This document shows, piece after piece, positions 19,620 through 27,762 of a stretch of DNA of 64,000 nt (its first letter is position 1; each line of letters opens with the position of its first letter). The position numbers were made by a program, and so were the translations under genes. Where the stretch lies: contig CH672397.1 in NCBI GenBank assembly GCA_000153445.1, positions 416,930-480,929 on the forward strand. Reading direction: 5' to 3'. Below the pieces are notes generated by a model, which saw only the letters and a program-made list of their open reading frames with translations, made no database searches and was not told the DNA's origin. The stretch comes from a gamma proteobacterium HTCC2207 (GTDB lineage Bacteria; Pseudomonadota; Gammaproteobacteria; Pseudomonadales; Porticoccaceae).

Positions 19620-19753
19620 TGCAAAATCCCCGATAATTACTAAAATTTATATTTTTATAATTGCTACTATTTCGCTAACTATAATGGCTCTTTGAGTTAT
19701 CTAGAATAATCAGGAATTGCTGAAATGTAGAGTCAGGTAATGGAATTTTTTAC

Positions 19754-19771
19754 TGTAGGGGTTGTCCTACA
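19754..19771. promoter_or_regulatory. Inverted repeat, candidate operator upstream of the receptor gene
   Basis: TGTAGG (19754-19759), six bases, then CCTACA (19766-19771), a perfect dyad 135-152 bases upstream of the receptor start and 25 bases after the response regulator stop. Size and spacing fit a dimeric NarL/LuxR-type regulator site. A weak -10-like TATAGT lies at 19678-19683 on the minus strand without a good -35, consistent with activator dependence. No copy was found upstream of the kinase or the third sulfatase. Confidence 0.45.
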
Positions 19772-19795
19772 AAACCGATAAATAAATCGAAATTC

Positions 19796-20440
19796 TTATA
19801 AAAGTAAACCTGATTTATTGGCATAGAGGATTAGCTCTGCATTGGTTGAAAACCCCATTTTTTGCATTAGCCTTGACCTATGAGTGGCGACAGTTTTAGC
19901 ACTCACCTGCAATTTTTCAGCAATATCTTTTGCTCTTTTACCTGAAGCCAGTTCAAGAAATATTTGATACTCCCGGTCTGAAAGAGACTCATATAGAGAC
20001 AAGTCATCTGCATTAGAAAAGCTACGACTCATAGTATTAGCCAAAAGTCCGCCCACAATTTCATTGATATAGCGCCCACCTGCAGCAGCAGTTTTCACCG
20101 CCTTTATAATCTCTGTCTCTTCAGAATCTTTCGAGATATAGCCTGCTGCGCCAGCCTGAATCAACCTAACAGCGTATTGAGACTCAGGGTAACTGCTCAG
20201 AATCAGCACCGGCAGATGGGGCTTTTCTGACTTAATTTGTTTTAGAACATCGACACCACTGCGGCCAGGCAGACGGATATCCAGTACTACCAGACCCCAG
20301 TCTTGCTTTCGAACCTGCTGCATAGCCTCGATGGCGTCATTGGCCTCACCCAAGACCACCGAACCAAGATGTTCAATGAGCATCTGTTTTAACCCATTTC
20401 TAACTACAGCATGATCGTCAACAAGAAGAATGGATGACAT
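19796..20440 (-). CDS. NarL/FixJ-family response regulator
   Basis: 214 residues. The receiver domain begins ILLVDDHAVVRNG with acidic Asp8-Asp9, the phospho-acceptor is Asp54 in VVLDIRLPG, and the switch and Lys positions are in LILSS and YISKD. The C-terminal LuxR-type helix-turn-helix is LSDREYQIFLELASGKRAKDIAEKLQVSAKTVATHRSRL. It is a DNA-binding partner for the divergently encoded histidine kinase. AGGA precedes the ATG by 6 bases. It is upstream of the receptor gene on the same strand, so it probably controls the polysaccharide genes. Confidence 0.93.
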   Translation of the reverse strand: MSSILLVDDHAVVRNGLKQMLIEHLGSVVLGEANDAIEAMQQVRKQDWGLVVLDIRLPGRSGVDVLKQIKSEKPHLPVLILSSYPESQYAVRLIQAGAAGYISKDSEETEIIKAVKTAAAGGRYINEIVGGLLANTMSRSFSNADDLSLYESLSDREYQIFLELASGKRAKDIAEKLQVSAKTVATHRSRLMQKMGFSTNAELILYANKSGLLL

Positions 20441-20663
20441 TATTTATCCTAGTAAAGGTCATTAAAGATTTTATTTTCCAGCAAAGTAACAGATACTTGC
20501 CGAATCAGGAACCAGAATTAGTTATAAATAGAAAATTTTATTAAAAATCTGGCTATGCTTTTTAAGAGTACTCGATTAACTTTTTATTTTTTTAGTTGAG
20601 TTTATCAGTTCGAAATATAAGCTTGGACTTTAGGCTTGAGATATAAGTTCAATAATGAATATC

Positions 20664-20715
20664 AATCTATAAGAGCAATCCATAAGAGAAATCCATTAAA
20701 TCAATCCATAAAATG
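20664..20715. repeat. Four 13-bp tandem repeats running into the kinase start codon
   Basis: Units AATCTATAAGAGC, AATCCATAAGAGA, AATCCATTAAATC and AATCCATAAAATG start at 20664, 20677, 20690 and 20703. The last three bases of unit 4 are the predicted ATG of the sensor kinase. There is no recognisable Shine-Dalgarno sequence between them. The rest of the 272-base regulator-kinase gap (20441-20712) is very AT-rich and presumably holds both divergent promoters. Confidence 0.8.
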
Positions 20716-22473
20716 AATGAGTCCCAAATGTCGGCACCGCTCCACCTTATCTTCGCATGCCTAACTACCTGCCTTGCCCTCTTGGTTACTGCCTCTGTGG
20801 CCAGCGCAGAAACTCAGGTAGAGCAACCTGCCAATGCCGACAAGCTGGCACTACAATCATCACTCACCGAGGCAGAGCGTAACTGGCTGCGCAAACACCG
20901 AACAATCAGGCACGGTATTATCAGCAACCAAATGCCCTTCGAATATGTAGATGATAATGGCCAGTACCGCGGATTGACTTCAGACTATATCGCCATTATT
21001 AGCGAACAGTTGGATATTAGCTTTGAGCCATCCTTTTTCTCCGACCTAACCACGCTGTCAAAGAATATTAGAGAAAACCGGGTAGACCTAGCCAGCTATC
21101 TGCCCCCGCCACGAGGAAAACTAAGCTACAGTGAATCGGTTATCGAAATGCCCATCGCCCTCTTTGGGCGACAGGATTCTGCGCTAATCGTTGGCATTGA
21201 GTCGATTCGGGATGAGCGCGTAGTCATTGAAAAGCCTTCGAAAGCAGAGCAAATACTTTCTCAATTTTATCCGCAGATTGCGGTTAGCTATGTGGATACG
21301 CCCGCACAGGGTATTCAGGCAGTACTCGCTGGCAATGCCGACATATTTATTCACAATGTTTTTTCCGTTGAATACTACACACGTAAACTGGGGCTCCCGC
21401 CTTTAAAAACCGTGTCTAACACCCCTTATACCTTTGATATTGCATTTGCGGTAACCGAGGACCTCAGGCCCTTTATCCCGATTTTCCAAAAAGTCATCTC
21501 AGGTCTAAGCAAGCGGGAAAGACAGCTAATTTTCGATAAGTGGGTCAATATTGAGGTAACTCGGAAACTCGACCTAAAACGAATAGGACTTTGGGCCGGT
21601 GCTGCCCTACTACTTGTCCTATCGGTATTTCTGGCTATTCTGCGGTGGAACAAAATTCTTCAGGAGAGGGTCGCCTACAGAACCCAAGAGCTTGAATTAT
21701 CAAGCAAAAACTTACGTAGCCTCGCACGCCATATGGATCAGGTGCGAGAGGAGGAAAAGGCCAAGTTAGCTCGTGAGATCCATGATGAGCTCGGGCATAC
21801 TCTGATTTCTCTGACCATGGCTGTGAGGCGACTGAAAAGCACAGCCTTAAAAAACTTTAGTCAGCCGGAGGTAAGCAGCTTTGCAACCCAAAGCTCTTTA
21901 ATACAAAGCTCTTTAATACAAAGCTCTGTAACCCAAAGCTCGCAAACCAAAAGCGCTGAGCTAAACAGTCAATTTGATGAAATTAAAGCCTTGCTGTTAA
22001 AGGCGTCAAGTACCTCTAGGTCTATCATGTCAGATCTGCGGCCCAGTGTTTTAGAAGATCTGGGACTGGCTGCAGCCATAGAGTGGCTGGCCCATGAATT
22101 TGAAATACACCATCAAACTCTGTGTATTGTTCGCGGTGCTCAGCCTCCCGATACGATCTCACCCACCATTGCTATAGCTGTGTTTCGGATCGTTCAAGAG
22201 TCACTGACCAATATCGCCAAACACGCCAAGGCCAAGACGGTTCAAATCAAGCTCAGCAGTGACAATGGTCTGCTTAAAATAGAGATTATTGACGACGGCG
22301 TTGGTCTCCAGTCTGGCTGGGACAATAAAGAAGGCTCATTCGGTTTTCAGGGTATGCGCGAGAGAGCCATGAGTTTCAATGGAGAAATCAGCGTCGCCAA
22401 TGGCAAAAAATCTGGAGTGGTTTTAAGGCTCCAAATTCCCTATCAAAAATCAGACATCGACTCCAGGCACTAA
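20713..22473 (+). CDS. Sensor histidine kinase with periplasmic solute-binding domain
   Basis: 586 residues. A signal/membrane segment (about 11-32) is followed by a family 3 solute-binding-like sensor domain (about 60-280; IRHGIISNQMPFEYVDDNGQ, then GNADIFIHNV). A transmembrane helix IGLWAGAALLLVLSVFLAIL comes next, then a coiled linker and a HisKA_3 dimerisation domain with His357 in REIHDELGHTL. The HATPase domain shows ESLTNIAKHAKA (N box), DDGVG and GFQGMRERA. A 15-bp repeat block adds about 20 residues between the two dimerisation helices. It has no receiver domain, so it should phosphorylate the divergent NarL-type regulator. The start at 20713 lacks a clear ribosome site; ATG 20728 is an alternative. 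Confidence 0.9.
   Translation: MNESQMSAPLHLIFACLTTCLALLVTASVASAETQVEQPANADKLALQSSLTEAERNWLRKHRTIRHGIISNQMPFEYVDDNGQYRGLTSDYIAIISEQLDISFEPSFFSDLTTLSKNIRENRVDLASYLPPPRGKLSYSESVIEMPIALFGRQDSALIVGIESIRDERVVIEKPSKAEQILSQFYPQIAVSYVDTPAQGIQAVLAGNADIFIHNVFSVEYYTRKLGLPPLKTVSNTPYTFDIAFAVTEDLRPFIPIFQKVISGLSKRERQLIFDKWVNIEVTRKLDLKRIGLWAGAALLLVLSVFLAILRWNKILQERVAYRTQELELSSKNLRSLARHMDQVREEEKAKLAREIHDELGHTLISLTMAVRRLKSTALKNFSQPEVSSFATQSSLIQSSLIQSSVTQSSQTKSAELNSQFDEIKALLLKASSTSRSIMSDLRPSVLEDLGLAAAIEWLAHEFEIHHQTLCIVRGAQPPDTISPTIAIAVFRIVQESLTNIAKHAKAKTVQIKLSSDNGLLKIEIIDDGVGLQSGWDNKEGSFGFQGMRERAMSFNGEISVANGKKSGVVLRLQIPYQKSDIDSRH
21889..21948 (+). repeat. Four 15-bp in-frame tandem repeats inside the kinase dimerisation domain
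   Basis: Units of CAAAGCTC plus seven bases begin at 21889, 21904, 21919 and 21934. They encode a Ser/Gln-rich run (QSSLI, QSSLI, QSSVT, QSSQT) at residues about 393-412. The two first units are identical, suggesting a recent slippage duplication. Confidence 0.85.
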
Positions 22474-22549
22474 ATTAGTGCGAAGTAACAATCTTTTGCG
22501 CGCGGGACCATTTAAAGGGGAAACACATCATTCACCAAGGGATCTCTAG

Positions 22550-24193
22550 ATGCGTATTAGATTAACTATGGCGATTCTTTGCCTAGCGCTTGTGCCACTA
22601 ACTACCAATGTACTTGCACAGCAGCGACCGAATATTCTATTGATTATGGCCGAGGATATGAGCGCTAGAGTAGGTGCATTTGGCGATGATGTCGCCGTCA
22701 CACCCAATCTCGATCGTCTCGCCAGCACCAGTATTCGCTATCCCAATACTTTTACTACTGCAGGCGTCTGCGCACCGAGTCGCGCAGCGCATATACTCGC
22801 GGTCCACCAGATGTCGGTGGGCGCACAGCATATGCGCACCCGATCATTTAAGGAGTCGGCCTACCGATCGGTACCACCAGCGCATATCAAAGCCTATCCA
22901 GAATTGTTACGTCGCCAAGGTTATTACACCTTTACCAGCTCTAAGCTCGACTATCAGTTCAGTAATACATCTGCTGGGTCTGGCCCCTTTAGCATCTGGG
23001 ACTACGAAGGTGCGCAACCTACCTGGCAGGGTCGTGCAGAAGGTCAGCCATTTTTTGGTTTCGTGACGCTGACACAAAGCCATGAGCGACAGATGTTCCC
23101 CAATGTTGTCGTGGCAAACAATGCTACAGGGACTCGTAGTCAGGTCGTCAATCCAAACGAAGTTCTAGTGCCACCCTACTACCCCGACCATCCCGCTATT
23201 CGGAGGGATATTGCTCAGCACTACAACAATATTTTTTCCATGGATCAGACGGTTGGCAAATTGCTCCGCCAGCTGGAGGACGATGGCTTGGCCGATAATA
23301 CGATTATTATCTGGACCACCGACCATGGCGATGGCCTGCCCCGAGCCAAGCGTGAAATTTATGACAGTGGTATTAAGGTGCCATTAATTGTGCACTGGCC
23401 CGCAAGCCTTAAGCCTGCAGGCGTGAGCCCTAACAGTATTGATAAAAAGCTGATTAGCTTTGTCGATATAGGACCGAGTGTTTTGACCGTGGCGGGGATC
23501 CAGGTGCCAGACTACATGCATGGCAGTGCTCAGCTAGTGCCAAATGCCAGTCCAGAAAGAGACTATATCTATGCCGCCAAAGACCGTCTCGACGGCTTTA
23601 ACTTTCGCGAGCGCGCAGTGCGCGATGGCCAGTTTAAATACATCAACAACCTGCTCCCAGACAAACCAGGTGCCACACATATTTCGTACCGCGATCAACT
23701 GGCTACCATGCAGGCGCTTTGGCAACATCAAGCTGCAGGCAAGCTGAATGCAGCGCAACGCTTTTGGTTCGAGCCACGCCCAGCGGAAGAGCTTTACGAT
23801 ATAGTCGTAGACCCCCATGAAATTAATAACCTAGCGGATTCTGCCGAACAGGCAGCGACTCTGACGCGAATGAGGAGTGCATTAACAGACTGGCGGGGCG
23901 CGATTGCTGACTACAGCAAGACAGCGGAATTACAGATGGCTAAGGATTTTTGGCCCGATGGAGAGCAGCCGGTCACTCAGGCACCTCGGATCTCAATTAA
24001 TACTGCGGGAACCGCCATCATAGTGCCTTCGGCAGCCAATGATTCAGTTGGATATCGTGTCAATGGCGGCCCCTGGAGACTTTATAGCAAACCTCTGTCA
24101 CTGCCTAAAAACGCCATTTTAGAGGCTAAGTCGGTTCGCTATGGGTGGGCAGAGAGCCAATCAACCCGTGCTTCGCATAGCCTTGGTGATTGA
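22550..24193 (+). CDS. Secreted type I sulfatase with C-terminal beta-sandwich extension
   Basis: 547 residues with a signal peptide (cleavage near VLAQ). NILLIMAEDMSARVGAFGDD carries the metal-binding acids. The formylglycine signature is C-A-P-S-R with Cys74 in TAGVCAPSRAA. IIWTTDHGDGLPRAKREIYDSG and LYDIVVDPHEINNLAD are later sulfatase motifs. It resembles the heparan N-sulfatase-like (S1_8) group, but the substrate is unknown. The last ~70 residues (GYRVNGGPWRLYSKPLSLP) look like a chitobiase-C-type or Fn3-like domain. AAGGGA precedes the ATG. It lies 76 bases after the kinase on the same strand and may be cotranscribed. Tandem repeats span its stop codon. Confidence 0.9.
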   Translation: MRIRLTMAILCLALVPLTTNVLAQQRPNILLIMAEDMSARVGAFGDDVAVTPNLDRLASTSIRYPNTFTTAGVCAPSRAAHILAVHQMSVGAQHMRTRSFKESAYRSVPPAHIKAYPELLRRQGYYTFTSSKLDYQFSNTSAGSGPFSIWDYEGAQPTWQGRAEGQPFFGFVTLTQSHERQMFPNVVVANNATGTRSQVVNPNEVLVPPYYPDHPAIRRDIAQHYNNIFSMDQTVGKLLRQLEDDGLADNTIIIWTTDHGDGLPRAKREIYDSGIKVPLIVHWPASLKPAGVSPNSIDKKLISFVDIGPSVLTVAGIQVPDYMHGSAQLVPNASPERDYIYAAKDRLDGFNFRERAVRDGQFKYINNLLPDKPGATHISYRDQLATMQALWQHQAAGKLNAAQRFWFEPRPAEELYDIVVDPHEINNLADSAEQAATLTRMRSALTDWRGAIADYSKTAELQMAKDFWPDGEQPVTQAPRISINTAGTAIIVPSAANDSVGYRVNGGPWRLYSKPLSLPKNAILEAKSVRYGWAESQSTRASHSLGD

Positions 24194-24245
24194 ATAGCCT
24201 TGGTGATTGAATAGACTTGGTGATTAAATAGCGTTGGTGATTAAT
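24178..24245. repeat. Four 17-bp tandem repeats spanning the sulfatase stop codon
   Basis: TAGCCTTGGTGATTGAA at 24178 and 24195 (identical), then TAGACTTGGTGATTAAA at 24212 and TAGCGTTGGTGATTAAT at 24229. The sulfatase stop TGA (24191-24193) is inside unit 1, so the array lies in the 3' trailer. Confidence 0.85.
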
Positions 24246-24304
24246 GGCCTAAAGCAGTTGTATCAGTACTTTTGGCGTTGAGAATAAAAGGCTTAGATAG
24301 CTCT

Positions 24305-25054
24305 TTACTCACTACTAATTTTTTTAATCATAGCGGCAATAGAATCCCGGGCGTAGGGTTGATTAATCGACCAAACCTGCGCCGCGGTTTCAATCTCCAA
24401 CATCTCTTTATGGCTATTTGTGCCGCCCGCCGTGCGTAAAGTCTCTTTTGTACGCAACAATAGCTCTTTCGGCAAGTCACGAATATTAGCCGTAAATTCA
24501 AAGGCCTCTGCAACCAGATCTTCATTGCTAACGCATTTCCAAGCCAAGCCCTTTTCAACCGCTTCACGACCACTCAATGACTGAGAAAACAGCAACATAC
24601 CAGCCGCGGTATTCCAGTTGACCAACTGTCGCAACATCCACGTATTGCCGCCGCCCGGATGCAGACCCAAGCCAAAGAAACGCGGTTCAAAGCGCGCGGC
24701 TTCAGTGACAATCCGCACATCGCAACCCACTGCCATATTAAAGCCAGCGCCAACAGCTGCGCCATTTACCGCGGCTATGGTGGGTAATTTACAGTTGGCG
24801 ATACTTAAGAAACCACTATAAATCGCCTCCAGAATTTCCTGGTCGGGAATCAAATCACTCAGCTGCCCGCCTGCACAGAACGCACGACCGGTGCCAGTAA
24901 CGATTAAAGCCTTAACCTCTGGGTGCTCCTCCGCTTCAGCCACATACTGGACAATCCGCGCGCAGACCTCGCGGGTCAGCATATTGCGTTTATCGGGGTT
25001 ATTTAAGGTAAGTAACGCCGCATTATCGCGAATTTCAAACAGCACATGTGTCAT
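24305..25054 (-). CDS. Crotonase-family enoyl-CoA hydratase/isomerase lacking both hydratase glutamates
   Basis: 249 residues from the ATG at 25054, which AAGAGA precedes; a longer frame to 25120 adds 22 unconvincing residues. Crotonase landmarks are NNPDKRNML, AFCAGGQLSDL (first oxyanion-hole loop) and AAVNGAAVGAGFNMAVGCDVRI (second). Compared with rat enoyl-CoA hydratase, the E144 position is Asn106 and the E164 position is Phe126, so a standard hydratase reaction is unlikely. An isomerase or another crotonase reaction on an acyl-CoA is more plausible. The gene stands alone between the third sulfatase (convergent) and the glycerophosphodiesterase (divergent). Confidence 0.85.
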   Translation of the reverse strand: MTHVLFEIRDNAALLTLNNPDKRNMLTREVCARIVQYVAEAEEHPEVKALIVTGTGRAFCAGGQLSDLIPDQEILEAIYSGFLSIANCKLPTIAAVNGAAVGAGFNMAVGCDVRIVTEAARFEPRFFGLGLHPGGGNTWMLRQLVNWNTAAGMLLFSQSLSGREAVEKGLAWKCVSNEDLVAEAFEFTANIRDLPKELLLRTKETLRTAGGTNSHKEMLEIETAAQVWSINQPYARDSIAAMIKKISSE

Positions 25055-25224
25055 AGGATAAGTCTCTTTAGAGCGAAAATAGAAGGATAGCACTACAATG
25101 CTTCTATGGCGCAATGCCATAGCCGTTATTCACAAGAAACCATATCGGTTAGCGGCTCAAAGTCATACTATGTAGTCATCGGAAACTGGACATACAATGC
25201 TCTTCAGCAATCTGGAAACCTAAC

Positions 25225-26007
25225 TTGACGCTGCAAAATACAACTCAACAACTCTCGGCCGAGCAGCTTGTGGCCCATCGTGGTCTGCAGGCAACGTACC
25301 CAGAAAACACTGCACTGTCAGTGCAAAAGGCTATTGATGCCGGCGCCTTATTTGTCGAGGTTGATATCCAGCTGAGTCTCGATAAGCAACCTATGGTCTA
25401 TCACGATATAAGCTTAGAGCGGGTCAGCGGTGAGGGTGCTCTGATCTCAGAGCTGAGCTGCAAGGAACTGATGGCACTGCCAGCCTACGAGCCCAAGCGC
25501 CTCGGTAAGCAATTTATCAACGAGACTATTTCTTCCCTGGAAGATGTAGTTAAAATCATCCTGCAGCATCCACAGGTAACATTATTTGTTGAGTTAAAGG
25601 AAGAATCTATCGCCACATTTGGCGCCGAAACAATGTTACAAAATGTCTGCCAAGTGCTTCGGTCAATATCTGATCGCGCCGTATTAATCAGTTTTGACTA
25701 CAGCATTCTTGCCACCGCCAAAGCCAATGGCTGGCCCCAGGTTGGACCTGTATTACTGGAATGGAGTCATATCGACAGTGACGAAATCAACGCTATCGCT
25801 GGCGACTATACTTTTGTTGACTTCAATATTATTCCCGAGACTGAAAATCTGGATAGACTAACGAGTAAACTGGTCGCCTATGAAGTGGGCACCCCAGCAC
25901 TCGCAGTTACCCTGGCAAATCGCGGTGTCGCCCTATTTGAAACCTTTGATATTGCCACCCTACTCACCTCACGGAATACGCACTTCTTAAAATGCCCAAC
26001 AAAATAA
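25225..26007 (+). CDS. Glycerophosphodiester phosphodiesterase
   Basis: 260 residues with a probable TTG start. The GDPD signature is complete: VAHRGLQATYPENT (catalytic His-Arg and the first Glu), then FVEVDIQLSLDKQPMVYHD (Glu, Asp and second His), then FVELKEE later in the barrel. No signal peptide is seen, so it is likely cytoplasmic. It hydrolyses glycerophosphodiesters to sn-glycerol-3-phosphate and an alcohol. The next gene, a GlpD-like oxidase, starts 20 bases downstream and could use that product, so the pair probably forms a phospholipid head-group salvage unit. Confidence 0.9.
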   Translation: MTLQNTTQQLSAEQLVAHRGLQATYPENTALSVQKAIDAGALFVEVDIQLSLDKQPMVYHDISLERVSGEGALISELSCKELMALPAYEPKRLGKQFINETISSLEDVVKIILQHPQVTLFVELKEESIATFGAETMLQNVCQVLRSISDRAVLISFDYSILATAKANGWPQVGPVLLEWSHIDSDEINAIAGDYTFVDFNIIPETENLDRLTSKLVAYEVGTPALAVTLANRGVALFETFDIATLLTSRNTHFLKCPTK

Positions 26008-26027
26008 GTAAAGGATTGACTAATCAT

Positions 26028-27242
26028 ATGGAAAACCCCACGCCACAAACCTACGATCTCTGCGTAATTGGCGGCGGTATCCAAGGAGCTGGTGTAGCCC
26101 AGGCTGCAGCGCTCAGTGGACTCTCGGTAGCGCTTATGGAGAAGAGTGACTGGGGTGCAGGTACGTCTTCCAAATCCAGCAAGCTGATTCACGGCGGCCT
26201 GCGCTATCTGCAGACATTACAAATTGGTCTTGTCTATGAGAGTCTTCGTGAACGCCGTATCCTCCTGGACATTGCGGAAGATATAGTCAAACCCAACTGG
26301 TTCTACCTACCTGTCTATAAAACCGATCTCTTTAAAGCCTGGCAAGTCCGTATCGGACTAATACTCTATCGGCTACTGGCAGGACGAAATAACTTGGCGG
26401 GCTTTAAGCAGTTGCCACGAGAACAATGGCATGAACTTGAGGGTCTAAACACCTCCGACTTAGAATCTGTTTTTATCTATCAAGACGCCCAGACCGACGA
26501 CAAAATATTAACCCAACGAGTAGTCGCCTCTGCCGAACAACATGGCGCCACCCTACTCTCGCCAGCTAAGTTTTTAAGCGCAGAGAAAAACGATAATGGC
26601 TACCTAGTCAGCTTCGCCATAGACGATCAAATCAGCAGCCTACAATGCCGGACACTGGTCAACGCGGCCGGTCCATGGATCAATCGCATAGCCGAAACCA
26701 TCGAACCCAAACCGCCAACAATAGACGTAGATCTGATCAAGGGAACCCACCTAGAATTCACCCAGAAGCTCAGTGAGAAGTGCTTTTATATCGAAGCCAA
26801 ACAGGATCACCGCGCCATTTTTATGCTGCCCTTTAAAGGCGGCACACTGCTGGGCACCACAGAACAATTATTCGAAGGCGACCCCGATGGAGTTGAGCCT
26901 AGCGAAGAAGAAACAGCCTACCTGCTAGAGATAATTCACAGCCATTTCCCGCATTTTAATCACCAGCCAAGCGAATCATGGGCCGGTCTTAGAGTCTTAC
27001 CTGCCAGTGGCAATAACCCTTTCCAGCGCAGCCGTGAAGTACAGTTCGCCAAAACCAATAACTACCTAGCAATCTATGGAGGCAAACTCACAGGTTATCG
27101 CGCCACCGCGGAAAACGCACTGAAAAAAATCTTAAAATCGATGTTACTAGAGGCTAACCAAGCCGAACCATCAGCGCAGATTGGCGCCACTAAAAAGAGA
27201 GATTTCTACAAAATCGGCGATACATCAACGGTTAAAATTTAG
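26028..27242 (+). CDS. FAD-dependent glycerol-3-phosphate dehydrogenase-like protein, short form
   Basis: 404 residues from the ATG at 26028, preceded by AAAGGA; a frame from 25992 would overlap the upstream gene. The N-terminal FAD-binding motif is LCVIGGGIQGAGVAQAAA. Strong GlpD signatures follow: KSDWGAGTSSKSSKLIHGGLRYL in two parts, LVNAAGPWINRIA, FMLPFKGGTLLGTTE and LAIYGGKLTGYRATAENAL. E. coli GlpD is about 500 residues; this protein ends soon after the GGKLTGYR motif and lacks most of the C-terminal helical domain. The reading frame ends cleanly, so this is either a natural short form or a 3' truncation. It would oxidise glycerol-3-phosphate to dihydroxyacetone phosphate at the membrane. 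Confidence 0.85.
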   Translation: MENPTPQTYDLCVIGGGIQGAGVAQAAALSGLSVALMEKSDWGAGTSSKSSKLIHGGLRYLQTLQIGLVYESLRERRILLDIAEDIVKPNWFYLPVYKTDLFKAWQVRIGLILYRLLAGRNNLAGFKQLPREQWHELEGLNTSDLESVFIYQDAQTDDKILTQRVVASAEQHGATLLSPAKFLSAEKNDNGYLVSFAIDDQISSLQCRTLVNAAGPWINRIAETIEPKPPTIDVDLIKGTHLEFTQKLSEKCFYIEAKQDHRAIFMLPFKGGTLLGTTEQLFEGDPDGVEPSEEETAYLLEIIHSHFPHFNHQPSESWAGLRVLPASGNNPFQRSREVQFAKTNNYLAIYGGKLTGYRATAENALKKILKSMLLEANQAEPSAQIGATKKRDFYKIGDTSTVKI

Positions 27243-27567
27243 TCGCGAGTTTCCTCACTGCAAAGAGAATCAAATAGCTCGGAATAAGAACAAAAGCGGC
27301 CATGTAAATATGGCCGGGACCTGTAAATTTCAGGCTTGGTACAGCAAAAATTATGACCATCAAACTCGCGATAAATATGCTTAACCCAGCCCAAGCATAG
27401 TTAAGTTGATAGCCGAAAAGTCTTTCACTCAAACTATATAAGCAGCCGCAGCCTGCAACAATAGCCCCAACAAGCAACATCAGTATCCCAGGGCCAACAG
27501 CGACACCAATCCCACCCCAGACAGCGCCAGCCAAAAGCCAAGTCATAATCAGAAAAATATAGCCCAC
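27232..27567 (-). CDS. Small hydrophobic membrane protein of unknown function
   Basis: 111 residues if started at the GTG at 27567, which has GGAG nine bases upstream; a TTG at 27582 is a less likely start. It is almost entirely hydrophobic with about four membrane-spanning segments (IFLIMTWLLAGAVWGG, GILMLLVGAIVAGCG, AGLSIFIASLMVIIFAV, IYMAAFVLIPSYLILF). I recognise no family. Its 3' end overlaps the converging GlpD-like gene by 11 bp. Codon-level support is modest, but the membrane pattern and ribosome site make it plausible. Confidence 0.5.
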   Translation of the reverse strand: MGYIFLIMTWLLAGAVWGGIGVAVGPGILMLLVGAIVAGCGCLYSLSERLFGYQLNYAWAGLSIFIASLMVIIFAVPSLKFTGPGHIYMAAFVLIPSYLILFAVRKLATKF

Positions 27568-27762
27568 GACGTCGCACTCCAAATGATTAATCTAATCTAT
27601 TAATCATAGAGCCCACCAAAACAAGCAGCGAAAAATCACACGCCGAACTGAGAAATAACAAAGAATATAAAAATATTAACAGACGGGTCATACCGACCAC
27701 GTATGCACCAAACAGAAGAGGTCACCTACTCTCACGAAGAATCCGGCGCCGACATCACCAAG

